Assembly (NCBI GenBank): GCA_015832175.1
Contig: WJXW01000011.1
Span: 1,860,001 to 1,924,000, forward strand
Direction of reading: 5' to 3'
Origin: Paraphaeosphaeria minitans
Taxonomy: Eukaryota > Ascomycota > Dothideomycetes > Pleosporales > Didymosphaeriaceae
DNA length: 64,000 nucleotides
In this document: piece by piece, positions 44,600 to 56,199 of the stretch
How positions within the stretch are numbered: the first letter of the stretch is position 1
Layout: each line of letters starts with the position of its first letter
The notes under the pieces: generated by a model
What the model saw: only the letters and a program-made list of their open reading frames with translations
Database searches by the model: none
Told to the model about the DNA's origin: nothing
Made by a program: the position numbers and the translations under genes

Positions 44600-45469
44600 C
44601 TAGGTGTTTTTACTATATGGGTAACCTTCCCACTTAATAAGGTATACGTTGTTATACTAATTATATTCTAGAATTCTTTTAACTTTAAATTTATTTTCTT
44701 TTTTAGTTCTATAGTAGAAGGCGATTCTAACTAGTGTATTAGGGTCTACTAGTTCTAGTAGTAACACGTGGAATACTAGGTATATTTTTATATCTAGCGG
44801 TAGTTCCAACTTACAGTTTACTAGTACTATTTACTTAGAAATATAAAATAGTCTAACCTTAATATAATGTAGTTTCTTGTGTTTCCTCTTCTAAGTTTAA
44901 AGGTTCTTTATAAGTAGATATACTTTATCCCCCTTCTTTAGCTAAGGTGCTATTTTACGTTTTTAATTTTAGTAACAAATTCATTACTATTAAGCTTTTT
45001 TAAGGTTCTTTTACAGTTATTAGTGTATTTTCTTTATATTTTCTACTATATCTATGGCTTCTTTTACTTTAATTGTTATAGGAAATTATTAATTAAAGAG
45101 ATGTGGGTGTCTTCTATTGTTTATATAAAATAGTGTATGTCCTAATAGTACTAATACTTTGTTATTATAGGCTAACTGTGCTATAGATAGTAATAAAACC
45201 TAATTATTCTTCCAACTATTATAGTAGATGCGTAGGTACGTTTCTATAGTTTAGTTTATACGTTCTGTCTATTTATCTATTTATGGATAGTAAGCTGTTA
45301 ATAGCTTTTATTTTATTCTAAGTAGGGCTATAAGCGTTATTTAGTAATTTAACATAAAGAGCTTGTCTCTATTACTAATAATTATTTTTAGGATTCTAAA
45401 ATGTCTAATTAGTTACTCTAGGATAAAAAAAGCGAGTTCCTTTACTATTATTCTATTAAGGCATAAAAT
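44600..45469 (-). pseudogene. F4 integrase and chromodomain remnant
   Basis: Reverse complement matches F1 pol at about 33120-34010. It includes the chromodomain region near 44635-44730 and the integrase end region before it. Heavily RIP-altered. Confidence 0.8.
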
Positions 45470-45739
45470 TATAAGGAATAGGTAACCTTTAAAGATTCCT
45501 AGAGTTACCTTTTCTATATTCTAGAACTTTCTATAATAACGTCACAATAACGTTATAGCCCTATAGAGACTAGATAACGTTATAGGTGACGTTATAAGGT
45601 GACGTTATAGGTGACGTTATAGGTAACGTTATAGGTAACATTGTAGATAGTAGAGAATTACTAAGTAGAATACTCTAGAATCTCTACTATATATATATAA
45701 GGAGAGTTACCTTCTACGTATACTCTTTATCTTAGATAG
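45470..45739 (+). repeat. A family LTR, truncated by B3
   Basis: Starts TATAAGGAATAGG and contains the CRE-like array as AACGTTATAGGTGACGTTAT repeats (about 45585-45650). It ends at TAGATAG, where B3 begins. The rest of the LTR (about 130 bp in other copies) is not seen further right. Confidence 0.85.
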
Positions 45740-45973
45740 TGTAGTGTAAAGGTTGGCCTATAATAGAGAGTTAGAGAAACATAGGGCTAATTAGCTATTG
45801 TTTAAGATAGCTAATTAGGGAATAGATAAACAAATAGACAATAACTAGATAAGACATAAAGAGACCTAATAGAAAATTAGAGTACTTAGATTTATATAAT
45901 AGATTTTAGATAGAATAACTTAACTTATTCTTTTATATTCCTTACTTAAGGCAAACGCACCTATAACACTATA
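45740..45973 (+). repeat. B3 5' LTR (234 bp)
   Basis: Starts TGTAGTGTAAAGG and ends ACACTATA. It is one base shorter than the other B LTRs. Confidence 0.87.
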
Positions 45974-46059
45974 TTTTTAGTAAGAGACATAGGGCTGCTT
46001 TTAAAAGGATATAAAGAAGTATAGTAATAAGTATATAAGGAACTAATAAAAGCTATTTA

Positions 46060-46440
46060 GTAGACTTTTAAGTAGCTGCTAAATAGCTAGGAATAGAGTA
46101 ATAAAACTAATAGACTTTCGAGTAGCTATTAGGTATATAGATAGATAGACTGTATAAACTTTCAAGTAGTTATTAGTTACCTAATCAGACAGATTAATAG
46201 ACTTTTAAGTAGTTACTAATTACCTAGAAATAAAATAACACACTAATAGACTTTTAAGTAGCTATCTAGTACTGGTATAAACTGTATAGACTTTTAAGTA
46301 GTTATTAGTTACCTAGAAATAAAATAATAATAGACTAATAGTCTTTTGAGTAGCTATTAGGTAGAAAGAGTAATAGACTAAAGAACCTTTAAGTGGTCAC
46401 TAGACTCCTAGAAAGAGCGAATGTAATAGACTCTAAATAA
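46060..46440 (+). repeat. B leader core-repeat array (copy 3)
   Basis: Same eight-unit order as 9100-9470, with the core AGACTTTTAAGTAGCTATTAG and unit-specific spacers. Confidence 0.85.
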
Positions 46441-46639
46441 TTCTAGTCTAAGTAATAATTAACTTAGGGATAAAAAAGAAATCGAGGTATTAGTAGTAGG
46501 ATTCTATTAAGCGAGATTATTATCTATATACCTAAAGCCAAATCGCCAACGAAAAACTAACAGAAAAATAAGCAGATAATAGAAGAAAAACAAAAAAGAG
46601 ATAAAATAGATTTATATAGGTTTTATAATAGTAGATATA

Positions 46640-47157
46640 GACAAAAGAAAATACTTTAAAAATAAAAGACTAGGAATAGGAGGAGACTTTTCCTAAAAGA
46701 GAAACGTAAGTTAGTTTACTTTAAGCCTAAATAATAGTAACACACTAAGCTTTAGTAGTATTAATATTACTACTTTCCTAGAAGACTATAACTTTTAAGT
46801 AGAAAGAGTAGGGTAGAGTAAAGAGCTTAAAAAATAAAAGTTACCTTACTTCTACTTAAGCACTTACTAAAGAGATATTATAAAGCTACTAGCCTATAAA
46901 AGCGCTTTAGTTAACTAGGAAGGCTTTTAGAAGATACTTTACTCTAAGTACTTATTAATAGACTTAGAGTACTAAAAATTAACTAGAGCCTACCTTAAAA
47001 GCTAGCTTAATAAAGTAAGCTAACAGCCTATTATACTAAATAACTACTTCTATAAATTTAATAGCTATACCTAAGCTGCCCTTACCTAATTAGAAATTAT
47101 ATAAATAGAAGTAGGGACTTTTTTCTTTAGAGGTCTTAGCTAAGATAATAAAACTAT
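46640..47157 (+). pseudogene. B3 Gag-like remnant, truncated
   Basis: Plus-strand frame parallel to 17045-17560 of B2, with the same SINITTFLEDYNF and YKFNSYT blocks and RIP stops. It ends at the D3 junction. The parallel frame in two copies supports this strand as coding. Confidence 0.55.
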
Positions 47158-47395
47158 TATAGGTTTGGCTTAATCTGCAATTAAGCATTTAAGGGTTAAT
47201 AGTATACTATCGTGTAAAGGGTAAGAAGTAGGTTTAATTAATTACGTCTAGTCTATTGTATAAAGGGGCACTAAGGGCTTTATAAAGTCTCTGCCTCTTA
47301 GCGCTAACCTAAGTAGTAGGTCCTTGTGTGGGTCCCTACAGGTAGGCAGGCCCTTATTTTACTTAGTGCTATTTATACAATAAACTATATAGACA
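47158..47395 (-). repeat. D3 3' LTR with one internal unit (238 bp)
   Basis: Otherwise matches the 312-bp D LTR, but has only one of the two 74-bp units, exactly accounting for the 74-bp difference. Confidence 0.87.
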
Positions 47396-47449
47396 CTAGT
47401 AACTTTTCTTTTATATAATAGCTTATGTCTATTATACGCTTTCCCTTTC

Positions 47450-48707
47450 CTGTCCTTTTCTATCTATATAGTTAGTCTTCCCCTATTAGAATAGGTTGTA
47501 AGGTAGGTGCAGTATTACTATATAATAGAAGTTCTATTTATACCTACTCTTATGTAAATAGGTAGTAACAGCTAACCTACTTAGTTCTTACCCTACCCCT
47601 TTGTATAGTAGTAGAGTCGCATCGTATAATAAGGCTCTTTTTAGGCATATATCCTATATATAAATAGAAGGTGGGGTATTAAGCGATGCGATACTTAGCG
47701 CTAGGTCTTAGTAAATAGGTATAGAAGGATCGCTCCTAGTCGTCTAATAAAGGTATATAGTAGAAGTAAGGTATAAGGTAGCCTTCTATACTTCTTCTTT
47801 ATTATTTTATTAGTCTTGTTTATCTTCCTCTTTTTTTATATAATAGTCTTTATCCTCTAGCTCTTCTTTAAAGTTAAAGATATATACTTATATATCTATA
47901 GTAGAGGGTTTATGTTTATAGAAGTTAGCGTATAATAATATATATTACCTTCTAGCTCGCTAGGTATTCCTTAGTAAATAGTTAGTAGACTAGTATCTTT
48001 CTTTATAGTATATAAAGCATTTCTACTTTATATAAGAGCTTAAATTTCTAAAGTTGCCCTTTCTTTTTAGTCTAAAGGTTAATCTGCCTCTAGAGGGGCT
48101 AGATCCTCTTATGCAATTAGAATTATTATATTATTAATTAGTGTAGTACACCTCTTTACTATTTAAGAAGAACTATAACTTCTTCTTATCTTTAGTAACT
48201 TAGAGTAATATATTAAAGTTACTAAGTAAGCCTTCTACTATATTTTTAGGGTTAAACATAGCTTATTCAAGGTTAGAATAGCTATAGTATACTTATATAA
48301 TAGTAGTATATAGTTATAGTTTACTACTAAAGCCTTATCTAAGAGCCTTTTAGGCTAAAGTAAGCTTATTAATTATTACTTCTAGGGCCTTATATAATAT
48401 AGCAGCTAGATTACCCCTTTTATAGCGTTTAAAGGTAAGAGTAGTCTAGTCTATCTAGTACTAATTATAATTAACACTAGTGTTAAAGTGCCTATTTAGT
48501 CTATTATACAATTCATCCTATAGAAGTCCTAGTCTAATATTGTGTAGGTAGTAGGTACTCGCACGATTAGAAAGGATTCCTAAGAAGATGTTTATATACT
48601 AGTTCTATAGTATACCTAGCCTATAGTATAGTTCTCTAAAGACTTTTGCCTTATCTACTAGGATATTGTATAGCCTACTAGTATAGTTATTCTCTTTACT
48701 CTAAGCC
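47450..48707 (-). pseudogene. D3 Gag-like remnant
   Basis: Reverse complement of the D2 Gag region 30515-31790, including the CCHC-like knuckle (about 47985-48030). RIP stops are abundant. The truncated 5' end coincides with the breakpoint at 48708. Confidence 0.65.
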
Positions 48708-48720
48708 TAATATTATTAGG
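48708..48720. other. Junction with 15-bp palindrome
   Basis: CCTAATATTATTAGG (48706-48720) is a perfect palindrome around a central T. D sequence ends within it, and none of F4, A, B or D resumes to the right. Confidence 0.6.
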
Positions 48721-48794
48721 ACTAAGGATTCGGACCCAGTATCGTCTGTGCGCTAGTACGTGCGCACTGGCGCTAGTCTGTAAACAGCTAGCCC

Positions 48795-48950
48795 ACTAAC
48801 GCGCTATCTTACGCATTAATATACTATCTTAACGCACTATCCTACGCACTAACGCACTATCTTAACGCACTATCCTACACACTAACGCACTATTTTAACG
48901 CGCTATCCTACGCACTAACACACTATTTTAACGCACTATTATGTGTATTA
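48795..48950. repeat. Minisatellite of about 33 bp units
   Basis: Alternating ACGCACTATCTTA and ACGCACTATCCTACGCACTA segments, about four to five copies. It lies just right of the breakpoint, next to GTGCGC-type inverted motifs (48748-48776). Confidence 0.8.
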
Positions 48951-50335
48951 ATTTACAATTTACTATCTTAACCTTACACTCCTATCTATCTAGTAAGTGT
49001 AATTTCTAGCTAACTATCCTAACTGCAACTTTTAACTGCACAACTACATAACTTCACCTATAAACTATAAGCCTACCCTTTTACCTATATAGGGGACCTT
49101 TACGCGTGTGGGCTGCGAGGACTCCTTACAGCACTACTAGGGGGTAGTTACAAAAGTTTATAGCACTATTATTATTAGGGCGAAAACTTTATTAAGAAGC
49201 CCTAAGGAATCGCACTATCTGCAGGTTATGCTAAGCTACTAAATAATTTTAACCCTATACTAGGACTAAAATTAGTATAACGCAGAATTATAGATTACGT
49301 AAACTTTTCTTAAGTACCCCTAATTAGTAAATATAACCCTCTTAAGTGTTACCTAGCTATTATACAAATTGTTAACATCCCCTAGGAGCCACTAACTACT
49401 TACTAGTTAGAAATCTATAATTAAATTATAATACGCTAGATTCTTGTCTAAAAGTATCTCTAGGAGTAAGGGCTCTAGCAGCTCTAAATCTAATATATAT
49501 ATTTTATATATTTCTGCTATAGCTATCGCGCTTTTAAAGATAGTATTATTATATTACGTAACTATGTCTATCTATTACTAGAGCTGCGTAACTGTTATGC
49601 CTCATGTAATATAGGTGTTAGATATAGAGTTCCTTAGTAGTATTGTAAACACGCCTATACTAAACCTTATTTTAAGCAGATACTATTGTCTCCCTGTATC
49701 TAAGCACTAACTAAATTCTCTTTACGCTATAGGATGCGTTTCTTTAGTTAGTTTCTCTTCTTCTATTGTGCTAAATTTTTAAGTAAATAAAAGTTTTTTT
49801 ATAACAGACACATATCTTTTCCCTCTTCTACTAGATAGCATCTTTCTTTTTTATACTAGGCCCTCTAACAATTTAAACTCTAACTATAGCGCTGTCTATA
49901 TCTAGCGCTGCCGCATTTTACTTATAATACTAACTACCTATCCTTATCTTACACTTTTATATAGTAAATGGAACCTCTTAGTCTTAAACTATATAAAACT
50001 ATATTCTATAAAACTAGCACTAGAGCGTTATAATAATACTATACTACTCTCTAGTATAGTGTTAGCTATAGTACTATTACCTTCTTTATATTTAACTATG
50101 TCTAGTAGTCTCTCTACCTTTTCTCTAAATAACTATAGGCCCTATGTGTGCTTTATCCTCTATACCTATAACACTATTTTCTAATTACGTAGACACTTAG
50201 CTGTACCTATAGTAATTACTTAGCTTATTATCCCTTCCCTAATAGTAGCGCCTACTCTTAGTAGTTTTTTCGTAAATATATAGTAATATACCTCTTCTCT
50301 ATTATCTTCTAATAACTCTGCCTCCTCTATATATT
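48951..50335. other. RIP-altered stretch without a recognised gene
   Basis: AT-rich sequence with short GC-containing patches. I see no domain, LTR or repeat shared with other parts of the window. It may be the upstream region of the helicase gene that follows. Confidence 0.45.
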
Positions 50336-50369
50336 GTGTACATAGCACGACTTCTATTGTTATGTCTAC

Positions 50370-50560
50370 TAGCTAACGCTTTGGCTTTTAATTTCCATCC
50401 TCTACTAAACGGCCAGTCGCTTTCGACGTGCGATTTCGTTTTAGAGGCGCTTTCAGGGCCTCTACTTAAGTGTCTTCCTCCTTACCCAACTCTTCCTTAC
50501 TATTACTTCAGCGCGCTTGGTCCCTATAGACAGAGTATAAGAAGTGAAAAAATTCTTCCT
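50370..50560. other. Small RIP-free patch
   Basis: About 190 bp with normal CpA/TpG content and higher GC than its surroundings (for example CAGTCGCTTTCGACGTGCG). It lies within an open frame at 50336-50599, whose predicted product starts with a hydrophobic segment. I cannot assign it. Confidence 0.4.
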
Positions 50561-50829
50561 TTTCTACTTATTTATATATCTATCACACTGCGGACTTAGG
50601 TGAGCTATATAGAAATGCCTTAGTAGGAGGATCTCTTCTCTATAGAACTAAACACCACATAGGCTTCTAATTATAAACTTGTTTATATGCGTCTTATATA
50701 AAGGAGGGAATTAGACTACTATTATCCTAAAGCACCTTAGCTAGTAAGATTAAAGAATAGTAGGCTATAGTGTAATATAGTGTTTATATAACCTAGAATA
50801 ATAAACGTTACCTAGTGTTTCTTGTCTCC

Positions 50830-53800
50830 CCTTAGCACTAAAGTTTAGCCAACTTATTTTAACTATAGACATAGATTAAAATTAATTACACTACCGCCGA
50901 CTATAGAGACTCCTAAACACATTTACTATAATAAGACCTATCACTTTATCACCTACGTACTATATAGATATGTGATACTCCTAAGTAAGGTGTTTTCCTA
51001 TTTTAATAAGGAATATAGACAAGAGATAACTAGTAAAGAGAGGTATGTTATCTAAGAATGTATTAATAAGCTTAGGAACCTTTACCTACTACTATAAGAG
51101 AAATACAAAGAATTCACAGTCCCTAACACCTTAGTACTAGCCTTCCCTAGCCTACGTATTATCCCTAACAGTTATTGCTATTATTACTATACCTATATTA
51201 CTACTAGGATTTCCGCAAGGCATAACATGCGAGGACACCTACGCTAGAAACATAAACTCTATGTTCTAAACATAGCTAAAGAAAGAAGGCAGCTCTAGTA
51301 TAGTAAGTAAGTAAAGGGCGTAAATTATTAATAGTTTTTCCCCTCTATGCCACCCCCATTCTGAAACCTTTGTCTTACTTACAAATTTATAGTTAAACTA
51401 TCTATAAACTTACATAGCTCTAAAGCCACTACTAATAGTGTTAAAAACCTAACTAAACCTAGCGTAGTCTCTATACCTATTTCTGCCCCTACTAGTAGTA
51501 AATTTACAGATTAGCTCTAAAAAGCGTTGTAATAGGCTAAGAAAGTAAAGTAGGAGTAGTTAGTAGTTATACCTAGCACACCCTCTGTCTCTACAAATCC
51601 TTAGGTTACCTATACAGGTGTTCTATAAGTGTTCAGCAACACGTCTACATAGGCAGAGGCTTTATAATATATAGCTATACTAACTACTATAAGTAATCTA
51701 AAGCTATATTATCTCTACGTAACTATAAAGAGTATGGCTAGAACTTAGTAAAATATTACTAGTAAAGCCTCCTACTACGCCCGCATAAGAGTAATATAGA
51801 AACATAAAACTAATATTCCCCTTACTCCGCTAGAGCTATACTAGGACTCTCGCCTCTACTACGTAGGACCACTCTAGAAGATATTTATCTTCTTCTACCA
51901 CGTATTAGTTAACAATATAGAGAAGCTACTAACACTTTATTTATAGCCTTACTAGGAGCAGACCTAGTAGGATATTATAGAGTATTTAGATTTAATAGAT
52001 AATATCCTAGAAGTCTAAGAGCACCACACTAGAACTTAATTCATATTATTTAAAGAGCACTGCCATCGCTTTTGGCTATCCCTTATTAAATAAACTAGTT
52101 AAACTAAGTATTTTAAACTTACCCTACTAACACCTATAGCGTTCCTAACACTCTCCTATAATAGAAAAGGTTTTTAAGAGGCGTATAACTTTGCAACAAA
52201 CATATTAGCTATAAAAAAGTTCTACTGTTTTACAGGCCTTTAGAAACTGTAGGACAACTTTATCTATTTAAATAACGTCTAGCCCTAGGCTACTATAAAT
52301 AGCATGTAGACTACTATTTTACTTAATAAGGCTTCCCTTCTTATCACTAAGTAAGATAGCAACATATCTATAGAGGCAGAGAACTATAATCTCATAGACA
52401 CGTTTAAGGCGTAGGTATATAACTACCTTACTATAGAGTATCCTATAAGCATGAGCTAGCTTATAAACACAGCACAGTTTATTAGCAAGTTCTAATATAG
52501 TAAGAACCTAGATGCCTTCGTGCACTAGAATAGGGATACAGTTACTGTGCATAATATAAAAACAACCCTAGTCTTGTTTACAACAATGGCCAGGAATAAG
52601 TATAAGGAGACCTTAAAGATCCTATGCTAGCTAACCTTTATGTCTACTTATTTAGACCTTCTAAATATTTTATAGAAACTTCTAGTAGAGGAACTAAAAA
52701 ATATCACACTAGGCTTCTCTATATTTAGCCCTAACAATAGTAATCTTATGCACAGAGCCGACTTCGTCGTTAAAAACCTAATAAAGGGAGTAGGTTAAGA
52801 AAGTTTTTTAACTACCCCCCTTACAAACCTACGTAACTTTACCTAGGTGCAGTAATACTGTAACCTAGTATAGAAATTTCTAAAGCATCTTCTTTGCCTA
52901 ATTTACTTTACTAGCGGCTAACCTAGCTATAAAATAGAAGTGCTTAGCGTTTAACTTAAGAACAGTTATGCTATAGGCATATATAACATCTTCCTATATA
53001 ATAGTCTTATCGCGGTAGTCTCACAATACTATAAAGGGTATAACCGCAACAAGACTATAAAGACTATATATAGATTCCTCCCAGCAGAGGTAGGTAGTCT
53101 CTTAGTATAGTATATTTAGCTAGTCTAACTATTCTATCTAGTTGTCTAAGGACAAATAGGGACAGACCTTTGTAACTACTATTATAAGTAGGCACAAAGT
53201 GTGCTCCTATGGCTAAATATAGTAAGAAAATAACACACTACGTTATATATCTTTAGTTTAGCTATTTAGAGTGCCAGTCTTTGTTAGATTAGGCAGGAAA
53301 TTAACATTAGCACCTTACGTTACCTTATAATCGCTTTCGCCCGCTGGTTCACCAGCTCTAAGATGCTTGTTCAGGAACTTACTAAAAAAGATGTAGATAA
53401 CATTACAAATAAGGTAGAGGCTAAAACACAAGAAATATAGGCTAGGCACCTACCTAAAACAGCCCACGCAGTATACGCACTTAATATATTAAAGATATTC
53501 ACCCACTTATTTAATAATGTAGAGGTACACTTTAAGACATTATAGAAATAGCATTGCGCTATTCATTTTAGCTTAGTAGAAGCGCAGCTAAGTCTTAACT
53601 ATTATAAAAGTATTATGGCTACTACTTAATAGTAGAATACTAAAAGAAGTAATATTAATCTCCTACAACTGTTATAAGAGAACTTTAGATGCGACGCCTA
53701 ATTTAGAGGTATATAGAAGGCCGCCCTATTAGCTATCCTCACAAGCGAAAGTGTAGTAGTATACATTATAAGCACTAGAGCTAGTAAAAGTCTTCTTTTT

Positions 53801-55200
53801 ATGCTACTAGCCTACTGTCTAGGCTATAGGCAGAGCCTTATAATAGTGCCACTTACAGTCTTATATATAGACATACTTTAACGCTGTGCAACCCTACGCA
53901 TACATACTACAGTGTAGAAGTAGGGCTTATATAATAAGTAGGCGGCTATTATACTTACAACTCTAGAGAATATAGCCAGTAACAGTTTCTAGGCTTACGT
54001 ACGTAGGCAGAAGTTATTAGGCGTACTAGAGCAAATAGTAGTAGACAAATTTCACTATGTTATTCTTCCTAATATAGTATACCGCCCTTATCTCTGCAAC
54101 CTATATTAGTTAACACAGTATAAAGTCCCTCTAACTTTACTTACTACAACCCTACCTCTAGATAATTAGCACTAAGCGTTTTAATTACTAGGCCTCCCTA
54201 TAGATATAAACCCTTATAGGGAATCTACACCTTATAGTAATGTCTAATACAAAGTCTACAGCGTCCTACTCTTAACAAGCACTATAATAATAGATATAGT
54301 AGAGTACATATAATAGGCTCTGTAAAAATTTAAGAAGGTTCTTATTTATATTAACCTCGTTTTAATAGTAGATACTTTAGCCTAGGGCCTAGACTGCTTA
54401 AGATACCACAGCCAAATAGAAGAGGGTAAGAAGGGAATAAGCTTAGACCTATTCCTACAATAATTAGAAAGCGCCATAATTACGACTAGCGCATTAACAG
54501 AAGGCCTCTATGTCCTAGACATCTGGGTAGTTATTAGGTTCACTCTACTAGCCAGTCTAATTAGCCTTATACAAGAATTTGGCAGGGTTGCCTAGAACCA
54601 GGAACTAGACACTGTACGCCTAGTGCTTAGTAAGTAAGTCCTAAATACACACTTTAACAAAGCTAGTTAGGATGCTTAGCTAGCTGTGCTAGCCTACGTA
54701 TAGGACCCTACCTACCAACTAGTCTACTGTCGCAGTATTATTAATTATTATCTTAATAGTAATAAGATAAGGAAGATGTGTAAAGCATCTAAACAGGCTT
54801 ATAACGTATACTTAGACTTAATTTACTCCCTATCTAATTTACCCTATATGTAAAGTTTATTAATTACACTAAGAAGACTCTAAGGTGTAGTAAGGGGGCT
54901 ACTATAAAACGTGCCTTTAACGCCTATTTAGGCTAGGTACGATGTAAACTCCTCACTAGCCTATATAATAGGTACCTAGAGCAGTAACTATTATATTCTA
55001 TTATCTAGAAAACGCCCACTATCTCTAACACCCAGTTAATTAACTAGGCTAGCCAGCCTATAAACAGATCTAGGTTTTCTTCTAACATATATAGGAACCA
55101 CGTTAGGTTCCCCTACCAAACATTTATTTACCCCTAGTTAGTTTTTCTCTAGCTCCCTAGTTGCTGTGCTAATTGTATACACAGTAAACCTACATTAGAA
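50830..55200 (+). pseudogene. RecQ-type helicase, subtelomeric TLH-like, RIP-dead (copy 1)
   Basis: The plus-strand frame contains many TAG/TAA codons but a continuous family resemblance. A C2H2-like segment ISARHNMRGHLRxKHKLY lies near 51208-51262. A long central region follows, with LRYLIIAFARWFTSSKML (about 53312-53365). The helicase core shows a Walker A remnant STRASKSLLF (53771-53800), IIVPLTVL near 53840, DKFH in place of DECH (54044-54055) and LTTTLPL (motif III, about 54138-54160). RecQ helicases with long N-terminal regions and a chromosome-end location are known as telomere-linked helicases in fungi. Damage follows the CpA-to-TpA pattern. The start and end are approximate. Identification as RecQ-like is fairly firm, and the telomeric link is inferred. 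Confidence 0.68.
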
Positions 55201-56195
55201 GGTACTAGCCACGCCTTTTAGAGCAGCCTACTAAGAGAGGAAGCTAGACTTCTTTTAATATAGGACAGAAGAGGCTAGGAAAAGAAGAGGCAGAATCTTT
55301 AGGGAAGAGATACTAGCTTATCTTAAATACTAGAGACTTTACTATATAGCTTACTTTGTTAAATAGAAGCCCTTTAACTATAGCTAGAATTAATATGCTA
55401 TTGTTACTAGACAAAAGATAACCTACTTAGGGAACACTATTATGTTCTATTACGTTTAGATAGGAAACAAATAGGGTAAAGGCAACTACTAGGCCTACCT
55501 TCTCCTAGTAAATTACTACCCTAGGTGGCTTATACTAGGATCTAACTAGATTTAAACAGGACCATTAAAAGACGCTTTATATATTAACAAATTTACTATT
55601 TGAGATACGTGGGCGATCCTATAGGATAAGTGCCTAAAGGCGAAAGAGCTATAGAGTTATAACATTAAAGTAATTAAGGGTGAGGACTAGGATCCTAAGA
55701 GTACTAATACATTCTAGTAACACTTTATTAGTGTTGTTAATTTTAGTAATAACTACAAGGTAAGAAGGATTATTCTTAGCCTTAACTAGCTAACGCAGAC
55801 CTACTATATATCTAAGCGCCATATAGAGTTATAGTAGAACTACCCTAGCCAGGGAGCTAGTAGAACCCCTTCCGCGATACTAATTTAAATGTAATATAGA
55901 CATAATAATAGAAGGTTTAAAGCGGGTAACGTATACTATAGAACTAAGGGAAATATAAGAATCTATATCTATTACATAGGGCATAAGTAAGGTAAATTAG
56001 GGGAAGAGGCTGTCTTACAAACATATTAGGGTTTAAAATAGAATAGAAGAGTATTAGGCACGTGTTTAGTATAAGCAGGAGTGTATTCACAACCCCTAGT
56101 AATAGTAATTAAATGCGTTACAAAAGGAAGTAATACTAAACTAGAAAGACTACTCTTAAGGTGTAAATATATCTACTAGGCTTAGCTATAGTAAG
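55201..56195 (+). pseudogene. Unidentified plus-strand coding remnant after helicase 1
   Basis: Frame pieces such as DALYINKFTIZDTWAIL (about 55570-55615), TKGNIRIYIYYIGHKZGKLG (about 55940-56000) and RRVLGTCLV suggest former coding. They may be the C-terminal part of the helicase gene or a separate gene. I do not recognise a domain. Confidence 0.35.
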
Positions 56196-56199
56196 CAAG

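Larger units (their letters stand above)
43601..45469 (-). mobile_element. Family F Gypsy copy F4, 3' part, truncated
   Basis: On the minus strand this holds part of the integrase and chromodomain (45469 to about 44600), the antisense ORF, and a 430-bp 3' LTR (44030 to 43601). It is cut at 45469 by an A LTR inserted in integrase sequence. The remainder of F4 is not found to the right. Confidence 0.85.
45740..47157 (+). mobile_element. Family B element copy B3, 5' part
   Basis: 5' LTR (45740-45973), leader with core-repeat array, then a Gag-like coding start (about 46640-47157) matching 17045-17560. It lacks the hairpin segment of about 75 bp that B1 and B2 have. It is cut at 47157 by D3 and does not resume. 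Confidence 0.85.
47158..48707 (-). mobile_element. Family D element copy D3, 3' part
   Basis: On the minus strand this reads Gag remnant (48707 to about 47450), then a 3' LTR (47395 to 47158). It matches D2 from about 30515 to 32149 in reverse. It inserted into B3. Its 5' half is missing at the junction near 48708. Confidence 0.87.
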
